Assembly: GCA_027314515.1 (NCBI GenBank)
Contig: DAHVAR010000092.1
Coordinates: 1-64,000, forward strand
Direction: 5' to 3'
DNA: 64,000 nucleotides
Source of the DNA: Actinomycetota bacterium
GTDB taxonomy: Bacteria; Actinomycetota; Actinomycetes; Streptosporangiales; Streptosporangiaceae
Shown here: piece by piece, positions 50,886-60,201 of the stretch
Position numbering within the stretch: position 1 is the stretch's first letter
How the letters are laid out: every line of letters begins with the position of its first letter
The notes under the pieces: generated by a model
Databases searched by the model: none
Seen by the model: only the letters and a program-made list of their open reading frames with translations
Told to the model about the DNA's origin: nothing
Position numbers and translations under genes: made by a program

Positions 50886-52262
50886 ATGACGAACATCAAT
50901 CCTGCGGGTGCCAGCGCCCCGCGCACGTTAACTCCCTCATCAGGCGGCCGGCCCGCTGGCCTGGCCGGCCGGGTGCAACTGCAAGCCGCTACTCCGGACG
51001 CCGTCCTGGCGGTCGTCCCGCACCTGCTCGGCTTCTACCCGAGCAGGAGCCTGGTGGTGCTCGGCCTCGGCGAGCGGAACCGGGTGATGGTCACTTTCCG
51101 GTACGACCTGCCGGAGCCACCCGACTCCTCGCTTGCCGACGACATCGCCGAGCATGCCTGTTACGTGCTTGACCGCGAGCGGATCGGCTCTGCCCTGCTG
51201 GTCGGCTACGGGCCGGAGGATCTCGTGAATCCTGTCATCGCCTCGACAGCCGTCCGGCTGATCGGCAGCGGTGTCGAGCTGCGAGAGGTGCTGCGGGCCG
51301 ACTCGGGCAGGTACTGGTCGATGCTCTGCGACGATCCGGCCTGCTGCCCGCCGGGCGGCCGGTCCTACGATCCGGGCTCTCACCCGGCTGCGGCAGCGAT
51401 GACTAAGGCCGGCCTGGCCGCGCAGCCCGATCGCGACGCGCTCGCCCGGACCCTTGCCCGGCCCGCCGGGTCCGCTGACCTGATCGCGCAAGCCACGAGC
51501 GGTGCCCTGCTCAGGCTGTCCCGGCTGGCTGAACTCGGCGTGGCTGCCCAGGACAGGGATCCGCGGCTACGAGCCACCAGGATCGGCCGCAGAGAGGTTC
51601 AGCGCGCGATCCGCCGGTACCGTGCCGGTGCGACGATCGACAGCACCGAGCACCTGGCCTGGCTGGCCGTGCTGCTGGCAGACCTTCGGGTCCGCGACGA
51701 CGCCTGGGCTCGGATGGACCCTGCTTGCCGCGATCACCACTGCCGGCTCTGGACCGATGTGCTCCGGTGCGCGGCTCTCGACTACGCGCCCGCGCCGGCG
51801 TCACTGCTGGCGTTCACGGCGTGGCAGTCAGGGAACGGGGTCCTGGCGGCCATGGCCGTTGATCGCGCGCTGAGTGCTGACCCGAGCTACTCGATGGCCA
51901 AGTTGCTGGCCGGAGTCGTTGAAGCGGCACTGCCGCCATCGGCGGCGCGGCTGCCGATGACCCCTGCCGCGGTCGCGGCGAGCTACGCGGCCTCGCCGGC
52001 TGATCTGCCCGGCGACCTGGCCGCGCGATCACGGCCGGAGGCGCAGTCACGGCAGCGGCGTTCTGGTTCAGCCGGGCGGCCTGCCGGAACTGCCGACGAC
52101 AGGCAGGGCATTCCGGCCAGCCGCGCGGCAGTGCAGCCGGGCCGGGCACCCGATGGGCCCAGGGCAACGAACATGCAGGGCATCCGCGATCCGCGCGCCG
52201 GACAGCGGCGGCCGCAGGCGGCGGCTCGCCGGGCGCGCTCGCGGGGCCGAGTGGGCAACTGA
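50886..52262 (+). CDS. DUF4192 domain-containing protein
   Basis: 458 residues from ATG 50886. The DUF4192 opening AVLAVVPHLLGFYPSRSLVVLGL and VTFRYDLPEPP are unmistakable, followed by AHGVLDRERIG-like and DDPACCPPGGRSYDP blocks and a helical C-terminal half (LLAFTAWQSGNGVLAAMAVDRALSADPSYSMAKLL). The last 90 residues are a low-complexity Arg/Gln/Pro/Ala tail. Function is unknown for this actinobacterial family. Confidence 0.88.
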   Translation: MTNINPAGASAPRTLTPSSGGRPAGLAGRVQLQAATPDAVLAVVPHLLGFYPSRSLVVLGLGERNRVMVTFRYDLPEPPDSSLADDIAEHACYVLDRERIGSALLVGYGPEDLVNPVIASTAVRLIGSGVELREVLRADSGRYWSMLCDDPACCPPGGRSYDPGSHPAAAAMTKAGLAAQPDRDALARTLARPAGSADLIAQATSGALLRLSRLAELGVAAQDRDPRLRATRIGRREVQRAIRRYRAGATIDSTEHLAWLAVLLADLRVRDDAWARMDPACRDHHCRLWTDVLRCAALDYAPAPASLLAFTAWQSGNGVLAAMAVDRALSADPSYSMAKLLAGVVEAALPPSAARLPMTPAAVAASYAASPADLPGDLAARSRPEAQSRQRRSGSAGRPAGTADDRQGIPASRAAVQPGRAPDGPRATNMQGIRDPRAGQRRPQAAARRARSRGRVGN

Positions 52263-52304
52263 GACCGCACGTCAGGATGGGCGGCCGGCCTTGGCGGGCT
52301 GGAC

Positions 52305-53159
52305 CTAGCCCCCGGCAACCGGGCTAGCAGCCGGCTCGCGCTCCTCGCCAGTCACGACCAGCGGAGCCAGCAGCCGGCCTTCTGGATAACGCAGCGCAGC
52401 CTGCGGCAATCCGGCGGGCCGGCCGCTGAGCAGTACGCGGACCGTACCGAGGCGGCCATTGGCCGTCCCAGTGCCGGACGCGAGGGCCGGCTCGCCGTCT
52501 GCGTGCCCGACCGGGCCGGCCGGCGGAATCCGGCGGAGTGCTTGAGCGGCGACGGCTGCCGCCGAGCCGAAGGTCACGACACCGGGGACAGCCTGGCGGA
52601 TCTGCCCGGTGACCAGTTCGTACTCGGTGCAGCCGAGCACCACGGCTCCGCACCCCGCTGGCGTCTGGCAGGCGGCAGCGGCCACTGCCGCAGCGGTGCC
52701 TGCATCGTCACCGGCGTCGACGGCGTCCGCCAGGCCCGGGCAGGCCACCGCAGTGACGCTGGCCGATCCGGCGAACTCGGCGATCAGCCTGCGCTGATAG
52801 GCGCTGGCGGTGGTGGCGGCAGTCGCCCAGATGGCGACGTTCCGGTACGCGGCCGCTGCTGGCTTGATGGCGGGGACCGTGCCGATCACCGGGATGTCTG
52901 GCTCGAACTCGTCCCGCATGCGGCCGAGGGCGTGGACCGAGCCGGTGTTACAGGCCATCACGAGGATGTCTGGCTGGTACCTCAAGGTCGCGTGGGCGCA
53001 CAGCAGGGCACGGTCAGCGATGTCGTCCGGCGTCCGCGGTCCCCACGGCATTCCGTCGGGGTCGGGGGCAAGCACCAGGTCAGCGTCCGGTCGCATCCGG
53101 TGCAGCACTGCCGCGGGCGCCAGCAGGCCGAGTCCTGAGTTGATCAGCGCGATTCGCAT
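52305..53159 (-). CDS. Aspartate/glutamate-racemase-fold protein, MurI-like with altered active site
   Basis: 284 residues. Both catalytic-type cysteines of MurI are present at expected places: Cys70 (VMACNTGSVHAL) and Cys177 (VLGCTEYELV). Two usual partners differ: Asp7 of the DSG motif is Asn7 (INSGLG), and the His of GCTHY is Glu179. The Glu is seen in aspartate-racemase-type members, so a changed substrate is as likely as loss of function. The C-terminal 60 residues (ASGTGTANGRLGTVRVLLSGRPAGLP) are an extra strand-rich tail seen in actinobacterial MurI-like proteins. Cytoplasmic; role in D-glutamate supply for peptidoglycan uncertain. Confidence 0.8.
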   Translation of the reverse strand: MRIALINSGLGLLAPAAVLHRMRPDADLVLAPDPDGMPWGPRTPDDIADRALLCAHATLRYQPDILVMACNTGSVHALGRMRDEFEPDIPVIGTVPAIKPAAAAYRNVAIWATAATTASAYQRRLIAEFAGSASVTAVACPGLADAVDAGDDAGTAAAVAAAACQTPAGCGAVVLGCTEYELVTGQIRQAVPGVVTFGSAAAVAAQALRRIPPAGPVGHADGEPALASGTGTANGRLGTVRVLLSGRPAGLPQAALRYPEGRLLAPLVVTGEEREPAASPVAGG

Positions 53160-53335
53160 GCGCCAACTGTAGGAGCCCGATCGGAAACTCAGGACCAGGG
53201 GCAGAGCTCGCCCTGGCCGCGTCCGTGACCTGGCCAGCTCGGTTGCGTCCCGGTTGGCGGCCCGCAGGATCGCCGGCCGGGATCGTGCAGGCGCGGCTAG
53301 TCGCGCTCCGGCTGAGCCCGGGTAAGACTGCTGGC

Positions 53336-53893
53336 ATGACGACCGGTGCCGAGATCCTTCGTACTGCCTACGCCGCGTCCTGCGAATCGTTGCGGCGCGT
53401 GCTGTCCGGGGTCGGTGAGCAGGAGTTCTTCTGGGAGCCGGTCGCCGGATGCTGGACTGTGCACCGCCGGTCAGAGTCTCGCGGCGTCAGCGCCGACGGC
53501 AGCGGGGAGTGGGTCATCGACTACGACCCGGCCCAGCCGCAGCCTGCGCCGTTCACCACGATTGCCTGGCGGACCCTGCACATAGCCAGCGTGAATTACC
53601 TCTACTGGGACTACGCGTTCGGCTCGGCCTCGCTGACCTTCGACCTTGAGATGCCAGGAGACGTGGCCGAGGCAACGGACTGGCTGTTCGCCAGTCACCA
53701 GCCGGTAACGGACGCGCTCACCGACCTGAGCGACGCCGACCTGGACAAGCTGGTGCCGACGAACCGGGGCGAGCGGTGGCCAGTGCACCGCGTGATCAGC
53801 ACGCTGATCAACGAGCAAGTGCATCATGGGGCGGAGATCAGCCTGCTGCGGGACTTGTACGCCTACCGCGGCTCGCTGGCTCCGCAGAGCTGA
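53336..53893 (+). CDS. DinB-family protein
   Basis: 185 residues from ATG 53336. The four-helix DinB fold is suggested by LRTAYAASCESLRRVLSGVGEQEFFWEP, a metal histidine in WRTLHIASVNYLYWDY and two more in INEQVHHGAEISLLRDLY. In actinomycetes many DinB proteins are mycothiol-dependent S-transferases, which fits the nearby mshC. The 3' end overlaps the convergent PPOX-family gene by 56 bases. Confidence 0.85.
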   Translation: MTTGAEILRTAYAASCESLRRVLSGVGEQEFFWEPVAGCWTVHRRSESRGVSADGSGEWVIDYDPAQPQPAPFTTIAWRTLHIASVNYLYWDYAFGSASLTFDLEMPGDVAEATDWLFASHQPVTDALTDLSDADLDKLVPTNRGERWPVHRVISTLINEQVHHGAEISLLRDLYAYRGSLAPQS

Positions 53894-54512
53894 GATCCCG
53901 GACGGCCGGCAGAGCCAGATCTCCGGCGGCATCCGGCCCATCCAGAGCCGGGAATCCGTCGACGCTGACCGCGTTCTTCTCGGCGCGGTAGGCGGCCAGT
54001 TGTGCGGCCGACTTCCTCCCATCTGATCTGACCAGCACATCCCGCTCCGCCGCGACTTCCATCAGCGGCACCGCGTAGCCGCAGGAGTCGGCAATCCGGT
54101 CCAGGTCGACGACGATGATCGCGCGCCGGCTCGCCGGGTTGCTGCCGTATCCGGTGGCGGGAAACCGGGCGGCCGCCTCCGCCCAGCCGGGAGCGCCTGG
54201 AAGGACGATCCGGCCGGTGCCGTAAAGCCGCAGGATCTTCGGCTCCCGGTCGAATGAGCAGAACATGATCGTGATCTTGCCGTTCTGCCGCAGGTGCGCG
54301 ATGGTTTCCGCGCCGCTGCCGGTCAGGTCGATATAGGCAACTCGCCGCGGGCCGAGAACCGCGAAAGTGTCCCGGTAGCCTTTCGGCGAGAGGTTGACGT
54401 GACCGCCATCGCCGTCATCGCTCAGGCAAGGAGCAGTCGCCACGAAGAAGACAGGCTGCGTGCCGATAAACTTCCTGAGCCGCTCGTCCAGCTCCGGGTA
54501 GACCTTGCCCAT
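53838..54512 (-). CDS. PPOX-family pyridoxamine-phosphate-oxidase-like flavoprotein
   Basis: 224 residues from ATG 54512, chosen for GGAAGG five bases before it and because the frame upstream of this lies in the divergent oxidoreductase. Split-barrel blocks: FIGTQPVFFVATAP, HVNLSPKGYRDTFAVLGPRRVAYIDL, ETIAHLRQNGKITIMFCSFDREPKILRLYGTGRIV. Members bind FMN or F420 and reduce varied substrates. The C-terminal 25 residues are low complexity and lie in the overlap with dinB. Confidence 0.87.
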   Translation of the reverse strand: MGKVYPELDERLRKFIGTQPVFFVATAPCLSDDGDGGHVNLSPKGYRDTFAVLGPRRVAYIDLTGSGAETIAHLRQNGKITIMFCSFDREPKILRLYGTGRIVLPGAPGWAEAAARFPATGYGSNPASRRAIIVVDLDRIADSCGYAVPLMEVAAERDVLVRSDGRKSAAQLAAYRAEKNAVSVDGFPALDGPDAAGDLALPAVRDLSSAEPASRGRRTSPAAG

Positions 54513-54672
54513 GATGCCTTCCCAAGGTATGACGGGGACATGCCCCGCCTCGCACGGGTATCCGGAGGCTGATCGGCCTCCCGTGTCCCGATGCGGGGAG
54601 CCGAGAGCACGTCCGGGGACGTGACTATCTTGCGATGGGCAAGCGGCCAGAGCCAAGCGCAGAGGAGAACGG

Positions 54673-56067
54673 GTGACTGAGGTCAGTGGCTTGCCCAGGC
54701 CAGGTTCGCTGCTGGAACAGCACCAGGCGGCGGTCGCGGCCATCCAGCGGGCGTACGCCGCAATCCCGTCCGGCAGCGCGGTCCGGCTGGCGAAGAGCAC
54801 TTCCAACCTGTTCAGGTTCCGCTCCGGCGCGCCGGGCCACCAGCTTGACGTGTCCCAGTTCGGGCACGTGATCTCGGTGGACCCGGCGGCCAGGACAGCG
54901 CTGGCCGGCGGCATGACTAGCTACGAGGATCTCACTGCGGCTACGCTGCGCCACGGCCTGATGCCGCTGGTCGTGCCCCAGCTGAAGACGATCACGCTGG
55001 GCGGCGCGGTGTCCGGCCTGGGCATTGAGTCGACGTCGCTGCGCAACGGCATGCCGCACGAGTCGGTACTGGCGATGGAGATCCTCACCGGGGACGGCCG
55101 CGTGGTCACCGCGACGCCCTCGGGCGAGCATGCTGCGCTCTACCGCGGGTTCCCGAACTCCTACGGGACGCTCGGCTACACCCTGGCGCTCACGATCGAG
55201 CTCGAGCCGGTCAAGCCCTATGTGCACCTGCGGCACTTCGGGTTCACCGACCCGGCCGAGTGCTTCGCGGCGGTCGCGCACGCGGCAGCGCACGGCAGCT
55301 ACGAAGGGCACCGGGCCGACTTCATCGACGGCGTGGCATTCAGCCTGGACGAGATGTACCTGACCATCGGCGCGTTCAGCGACGTGGCTCCGTGGAGAAG
55401 CGATTACACCCGGAGCCGGATCTACTACCAGTCGCTGCGCGGCCCGAAGGAGGACTTCCTGACGATCAGCGACTACCTGTGGCGATGGGACACCGACTGG
55501 TTCTGGTGCTCGCGGCCGTTCGGGGTGCAGCGCCCGCTGGTCCGCGCGCTCTGGCCACGCCGGTACCGGCGCTCCGACGTCTACCGCAAGCTTGTCGCCC
55601 TCGATCGCAAGCATGGCTTCACCCGGAAGCTCGATGCTCGCCTCGGTAAGCCCCAGACAGAGATGGTGATCCAGGATGTCGAGATACCGGTCGGGCAGTC
55701 GGCGGCGTTCGCGACCTATTTCCTGACCGAGGTCGGCATGAGCCCGGTGTGGCTCTGCCCGTTGCGGCTGCGCGGCGACACGACGTGGCCGCTGTACCCG
55801 ATGCAGCCCGGGCAGGTCTACGTCAACTTCGGATTCTGGGGTACCGTCGCGCTGCCGCCAGGAGCGACCGACGGTCACTTCAACCGGCGGATCGAGGACA
55901 AGGTGACTGAACTTGGCGGTCACAAGGGGCTGTACTCGACATCGTTTTACTCCAGGCAGGAGTTCTGGGACCGGTACAACGGACCGGAATACGCCGGGCT
56001 GAAGCGTGCCTACGATCCGGACGGCCGGCTAGCCGACCTTTACGACAAGTGCGTGCGCGGCGTGTGA
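54673..56067 (+). CDS. tmsA: FAD-binding oxidoreductase of 10-methyl fatty acid synthesis (TmsA/BfaA-like)
   Basis: 464 residues from GTG 54673. FAD_binding_4-type oxidoreductase resembling sterol delta-24 reductase: AVRLAKSTSNLFRFR, VISVDPAARTALAGGMTSYEDL, LKTITLGGAVSGLGIESTSLRNGMPHESV and YGTLGYTLALTIEL. The gene 42 bases downstream is a cyclopropane-synthase-type methyltransferase. This pair is known from mycobacteria and other actinomycetes to turn oleoyl lipids into 10-methylstearoyl lipids: the methyltransferase forms a 10-methylene product and the flavoenzyme reduces it. Acts at the inner face of the membrane on phospholipids. Confidence 0.87.
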   Translation: MTEVSGLPRPGSLLEQHQAAVAAIQRAYAAIPSGSAVRLAKSTSNLFRFRSGAPGHQLDVSQFGHVISVDPAARTALAGGMTSYEDLTAATLRHGLMPLVVPQLKTITLGGAVSGLGIESTSLRNGMPHESVLAMEILTGDGRVVTATPSGEHAALYRGFPNSYGTLGYTLALTIELEPVKPYVHLRHFGFTDPAECFAAVAHAAAHGSYEGHRADFIDGVAFSLDEMYLTIGAFSDVAPWRSDYTRSRIYYQSLRGPKEDFLTISDYLWRWDTDWFWCSRPFGVQRPLVRALWPRRYRRSDVYRKLVALDRKHGFTRKLDARLGKPQTEMVIQDVEIPVGQSAAFATYFLTEVGMSPVWLCPLRLRGDTTWPLYPMQPGQVYVNFGFWGTVALPPGATDGHFNRRIEDKVTELGGHKGLYSTSFYSRQEFWDRYNGPEYAGLKRAYDPDGRLADLYDKCVRGV

Positions 56068-56109
56068 GCGCCGGGCGATTATCGAGGGAACGAGCGAAAG
56101 AGGTCGCAG

Positions 56110-57405
56110 ATGGCTCTGGCGGAGGTATTCGAGCGGGTCGCGGGCCCGGATGCCCCAGTCGGTTTCGAAGCTTATGACGGGAGTTCCGCGGGTCGAAACG
56201 ACTCGCCCATCAAGATCACCGTGAAGTCCCCGACGGCGGTGGCGTATCTGGCTCAGGCGCCCGGCGCACTCGGGCTTGCCCGAGCATACGTCTCCAGCCA
56301 CCTCGACGTGGCCGGCGACATGTACACGGCGCTGGCCCGGATGGCCAATGCCCAGGACGTGGACATGAGCCTGACGCAGAAGCTCAAGCTGCTCACGAGC
56401 CTGGGCGGGCCAAAGGTGCTGTTCCCCCGGGTAGCGCCGCCGCCGCAGGAGGTGCGGGTCAACAGCAGCTGGCTGGCTGGCCGCAGGCACTCCAAGCGGC
56501 GTGACGCGACGGCGATCGCGCATCACTACGACGTGTCCAACACCTTCTACGAGTGGGTACTCGGGCCGTCCATGGCCTACACGTGCGCGTGTTACCCGTC
56601 GGAGGACGCGACTCTGGAGCAGGCGCAGGGCACCAAGTTCGACCTGGTGGCACGAAAGCTCGCGCTGAAGCCGGGCATGCGGCTGCTGGATGTCGGCTGC
56701 GGCTGGGGCGGCATGGTCATGCACGCCGCGCAGCACTACGGAGTCCGCGCCCTTGGCGTGACGCTGTCTGCCGAACAGGCTTCCTGGGCACAGCGGGCGA
56801 TCAAGGAACGCGGCCTTTCCGACCTCGCCGAGGTGCGCCACCTGGACTACCGCGAGGTGACCGAGACCGGATTCGACGCGGTCAGCTCGATCGGGCTGTC
56901 AGAGCACATCGGCAAGGCTCAGCTGCCTGGCTACTTCCGGTTCCTGCACGGCAAGCTGGTGCCGCAAGGCCGGCTGCTGAACCACTGCATTACCCGGCCG
57001 GACAATACCGGTCCGGCGCGGGTCACCGACGGATTCATCTACCGTTACGTCTTCCCCGACGGTGAGCTCGAGGGTCCCGGCTTCCTGATGTCGCTGATGC
57101 ACGACAACGGCTTCGAGGTCCGGCACGCCGAGAACCTGCGCGAGCATTACGCCAGGACCCTGGCTGCGTGGTGCGCGAACCTCGACGAGCACTGGGACGA
57201 GGCGGTCGCCGAGGTAGGCGAGGGCACGGCGCGCGTGTGGCGGCTGTACATGGCGGGGTCACGGCTGGGCTTCGAGCGCAATCAGATCCAGCTGCACCAG
57301 ATGCTCGGGGTCAAGCTCGGCAACGGCGGGGAGTCCGGCATGCCGCTGCGCCCGGACTGGGAGCCCGCGCGCCTGTTTCCGCCCAGTTACCCAGCCGTCA
57401 GCTAG
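56110..57405 (+). CDS. tmsB: CFA-synthase-family fatty acid methyltransferase (TmsB/BfaB-like)
   Basis: 431 residues with GGGAACGAGCGAAAGAGG upstream. SAM motif RLLDVGCGWGG (191-201) and the cyclopropane-synthase blocks HHYDVSNTFYEWVLGPSMAYTCACY, EEH-like SIGLSEHIGKAQL and RRLLNHCI identify the family. N-terminal SCP2-like lipid-binding region about 1-110. With tmsA upstream it should methylate oleoyl chains to the 10-methylene form. A separate tmsC gene is not seen downstream; the next gene is convergent. Confidence 0.88.
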   Translation: MALAEVFERVAGPDAPVGFEAYDGSSAGRNDSPIKITVKSPTAVAYLAQAPGALGLARAYVSSHLDVAGDMYTALARMANAQDVDMSLTQKLKLLTSLGGPKVLFPRVAPPPQEVRVNSSWLAGRRHSKRRDATAIAHHYDVSNTFYEWVLGPSMAYTCACYPSEDATLEQAQGTKFDLVARKLALKPGMRLLDVGCGWGGMVMHAAQHYGVRALGVTLSAEQASWAQRAIKERGLSDLAEVRHLDYREVTETGFDAVSSIGLSEHIGKAQLPGYFRFLHGKLVPQGRLLNHCITRPDNTGPARVTDGFIYRYVFPDGELEGPGFLMSLMHDNGFEVRHAENLREHYARTLAAWCANLDEHWDEAVAEVGEGTARVWRLYMAGSRLGFERNQIQLHQMLGVKLGNGGESGMPLRPDWEPARLFPPSYPAVS

Positions 57406-57503
57406 CGGTTAGCTGGCCGGCTTTCGCGCTCGCCGGAATCGGGCCGGCCGGCTTGCCGGATTGCGACGGCCGGTGGTGGCGTGGGGGCAACTCGCGGCGG
57501 GAG

Positions 57504-58838
57504 TTAGCCCGGCAGCGTCCGGTAGCTTTCGGCCACCGTGAACGCCAGGTCAAGGGCCTGACCGCGGTTGAGCCGGGGATCGCACGCCGTCTCGTAACGC
57601 TGATGCAAGTCCGCCGGGTTGATCTCGTGGCTGCCGCCGACGCACTCGGTTACGTTGTCGCCGGTGAACTCGATGTGGATGCCGCCAGGATGGGTGCCGG
57701 CGCTCCGGTGCACCTCGAAGAAGCCCTGCACCTCGTCGAGCACGTCGGCCAGCCGCCGGGTCTTGTGGCCGCTTGGCGCCTCGAAGGTGTTGCCGTGCAT
57801 CGGGTCGCATATCCAGGCGACCGGGGTGTCCTCTTCCTGGACCGCCTTGATCAGCGGCGGCAGCAGGGTGCGGATCGCATCCGCGCCGAGCCGGGTGATG
57901 AGCGTCAGCCGGCCGGGCTCGCCGTCCGGGTTAAGCCGCCGGATCAGCGCTCGCACCTCGTCCGGCGTCGCCTCCGGCCCGATCTTCACCCCGACCGGAT
58001 TGCGGATGCTGGCCGCGAACTCCACATGCGCGCCATCCAGCGCCCTTGTCCGCTCGCCAATCCAGAGGAAATGAGCCGAGACGTCGTACGCCAGGCCGGT
58101 GCGCGAGTCGATCCGGGTCAGCGCCTGTTCGTAGGGCAAGAGCAGGGCCTCGTGGCTGGAGTAGAACTCGACCGAGCGCAGTTCCTCGGACTCCGCGCCG
58201 CAGGCCCGCATAAACGACAGCGCCCGGTCGATCTCGCCGGCCAGCCGTTCGTAGCGCCGGCCGGACGGGCTGTTCCGGACGAAGTCCCGGTTCCAGGCGT
58301 GTACCTGGTGCAAGTCGGCGTACCCGCCGGTGGTGAACGCGCGGCACAGGTTGAGCGTTACCGCGGCGCAGTGGTAAGCACGCAGCATCCGGGCGGGATC
58401 ATGGGCCCGCGCCTGCGGAGTGAAGTCGAACCCGTTGATGGCGTCGCCCCGGTAGGCCGGCAACTCGACGCCGTCTCTTATCTCGGTCGGCCGTGACCTG
58501 GGCTTGGCGAACTGGCCGGCCAGCCTGCCGATCTTGACGACCGGGACGCTGGCTCCGTAGGTCAGCACGACCGCCATCTGCAGGATCGTCTGCAGCTTCG
58601 CGCGGACCGCGTCGGCGTTGGCACCGGCAAAGGTCTCGGCGCAGTCGCCGCCCTGAAGGACGAATGCCTCCCCGCGGCTGACCGCTGCCAGCCGCTCGCG
58701 CAATTGATCGCACTCGCCGGCGAACACCAGCGGCGGCAGCCCTGCAAGCTCGGTCACGACGGCCTCCGCCTCGGCCGGGTCGGGCCAGTCCGGCTGCTGA
58801 GCCGCGGGACTGCTGAGGGTGACGACGGGGTAGCGCAC
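57504..58838 (-). CDS. aroG: 3-Deoxy-7-phosphoheptulonate synthase, class II
   Basis: 444 residues, the normal length of class II DAHP synthase. Diagnostic blocks: PPLVFAGECDQLRERL, FVLQGGDCAETFAGANAD, KIGRLAGQFAKPRS, LPAYRGDAINGFDF, SSHEALLLPYEQALTR, GVKIGPEATPDEV, WICDPMHGNTFEAPSGHKTR and EFTGDNVTECVGGSHEI with conserved metal Cys, His, Glu and Asp. It condenses phosphoenolpyruvate with erythrose 4-phosphate, the first step of aromatic amino acid synthesis. Alone, divergent from dxr. Confidence 0.95.
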   Translation of the reverse strand: MRYPVVTLSSPAAQQPDWPDPAEAEAVVTELAGLPPLVFAGECDQLRERLAAVSRGEAFVLQGGDCAETFAGANADAVRAKLQTILQMAVVLTYGASVPVVKIGRLAGQFAKPRSRPTEIRDGVELPAYRGDAINGFDFTPQARAHDPARMLRAYHCAAVTLNLCRAFTTGGYADLHQVHAWNRDFVRNSPSGRRYERLAGEIDRALSFMRACGAESEELRSVEFYSSHEALLLPYEQALTRIDSRTGLAYDVSAHFLWIGERTRALDGAHVEFAASIRNPVGVKIGPEATPDEVRALIRRLNPDGEPGRLTLITRLGADAIRTLLPPLIKAVQEEDTPVAWICDPMHGNTFEAPSGHKTRRLADVLDEVQGFFEVHRSAGTHPGGIHIEFTGDNVTECVGGSHEINPADLHQRYETACDPRLNRGQALDLAFTVAESYRTLPG

Positions 58839-58965
58839 GGAGTAACGCTACCCACCAGGCGCGGCTGCCCCGTACTCGCGGGCGCTGCCGCCTGGGTACT
58901 CCGGGCACCGTCGCACTGGTACTCGCCCGGTGCGGTGCGGCCGGCGGCTGGTGAAGAATGACTAG

Positions 58966-60201
58966 GTGGAATCCTCGAGCACCGGCCAGCGCCGGGACGT
59001 CATCCTGTTGGGGTCGACGGGATCGATCGGGACCCAGGCCGTCGACATCATCTGCCGTAACCCGGAGCGCTTCAGGCTGGCCGGGATCGCGGCCGCCGGC
59101 GGTAACCCTGGCCTGCTGGCCCGGCAGGCGATTGAGCTCGGCGCCGAGGTGGTGGCGGTGGCCAGTCCCGCCGCAGTGCCAGAGCTGCGCGAGGCCCTTG
59201 CCGCCATCGGGTCAGCCGGCGGCGCCCGGCGAAAGCTTCCGGAGCTGCAGGCAGGCCCGGATGCCGTGGCCGAACTGGCTGCCCGGCAGTGTGACGTAGT
59301 GCTGAACGCGGTCACCGGCGCGGTCGGCCTGGCCGCGACGCTGTCCGCGCTCTCGGCTGGCCGCGTGCTGGCGCTGGCAAACAAGGAGTCGCTGATCATG
59401 GGCGGCCCGCTGGTTGCCGGCCTTGCCGCCGACGGTCAGATCGTCCCGGTTGACTCTGAGCACTCAGCAATCGCTCAGTGCCTGCGCGGCGGCCGCTCAG
59501 CTGAGGTTGCCAGGCTGATCGTGACCGCCAGCGGCGGGCCGTTCCTGCACCGCAGCCGCGCCGACCTGGCCGGTGTGACGCCCGCCCAGGCGCTCGCTCA
59601 TCCCACCTGGTCAATGGGCCCGGTGATCACGGTAAACAGCGCGACCCTAGTGAACAAGGGGCTGGAAATCATCGAGGCGCACTTGCTGTTCGGAATCGGA
59701 TTCGACCGGATCGAGGTGGTGGTGCACCGCCAGTCGGTGATCCACTCGATGGTCGAGTTCACCGACGGATCCACGCTTGCCCAGGCCAGCCCGCCGGATA
59801 TGCGCATCCCGATAGCGCTCGGGCTGGGCTGGCCGGACCGGGTGCCGGGCGCGGCGCCCGCGGTGGACTGGACGGCCTCGCAAACCTGGACGTTCGAGCC
59901 GCTCGATGAGGAGGCTTTCCCGGCCGTGCCGCTGGCCAGGCACGTGGGCGCGGCGGGCGGCACGATGCCGGCGGTCTATAACGCGGCCAACGAGGTATGC
60001 GTGGACGCATTCCTGGCCGGGCAGATCCCGTTCGCCGGAATAGTCGATACCGTTGCCCAGGTAGTCTCAGAGCATCACGACTCAGCAGGGGCTGCCGCGA
60101 CGCTGGCAGACGTGCTAAGCGCTGACGGCTGGGCCAGAGACCGCGCACGAGAGCTGACGGGGAAGGAGGCGCCGCCTGATGGGTCTGACGGGCCCGGCTG
60201 A
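58966..60201 (+). CDS. dxr: 1-Deoxy-D-xylulose 5-phosphate reductoisomerase
   Basis: 411 residues. NADPH motif [30 protein letters not shown], catalytic [54 protein letters not shown] and [19 protein letters not shown] are all present. It forms methylerythritol 4-phosphate, the committed MEP-pathway step to isoprenoids. The 3' end overlaps the M50 protease gene by 23 bases, and ispG of the same pathway follows it. Confidence 0.96.
   Translation: MESSSTGQRRDVILLGSTGSIGTQAVDIICRNPERFRLAGIAAAGGNPGLLARQAIELGAEVVAVASPAAVPELREALAAIGSAGGARRKLPELQAGPDAVAELAARQCDVVLNAVTGAVGLAATLSALSAGRVLALANKESLIMGGPLVAGLAADGQIVPVDSEHSAIAQCLRGGRSAEVARLIVTASGGPFLHRSRADLAGVTPAQALAHPTWSMGPVITVNSATLVNKGLEIIEAHLLFGIGFDRIEVVVHRQSVIHSMVEFTDGSTLAQASPPDMRIPIALGLGWPDRVPGAAPAVDWTASQTWTFEPLDEEAFPAVPLARHVGAAGGTMPAVYNAANEVCVDAFLAGQIPFAGIVDTVAQVVSEHHDSAGAAATLADVLSADGWARDRARELTGKEAPPDGSDGPG

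Noticed and set aside
54625-55923. 432-codon reverse frame
   Set aside because: Antisense shadow of tmsA; His/Arg-rich composition and no motif.
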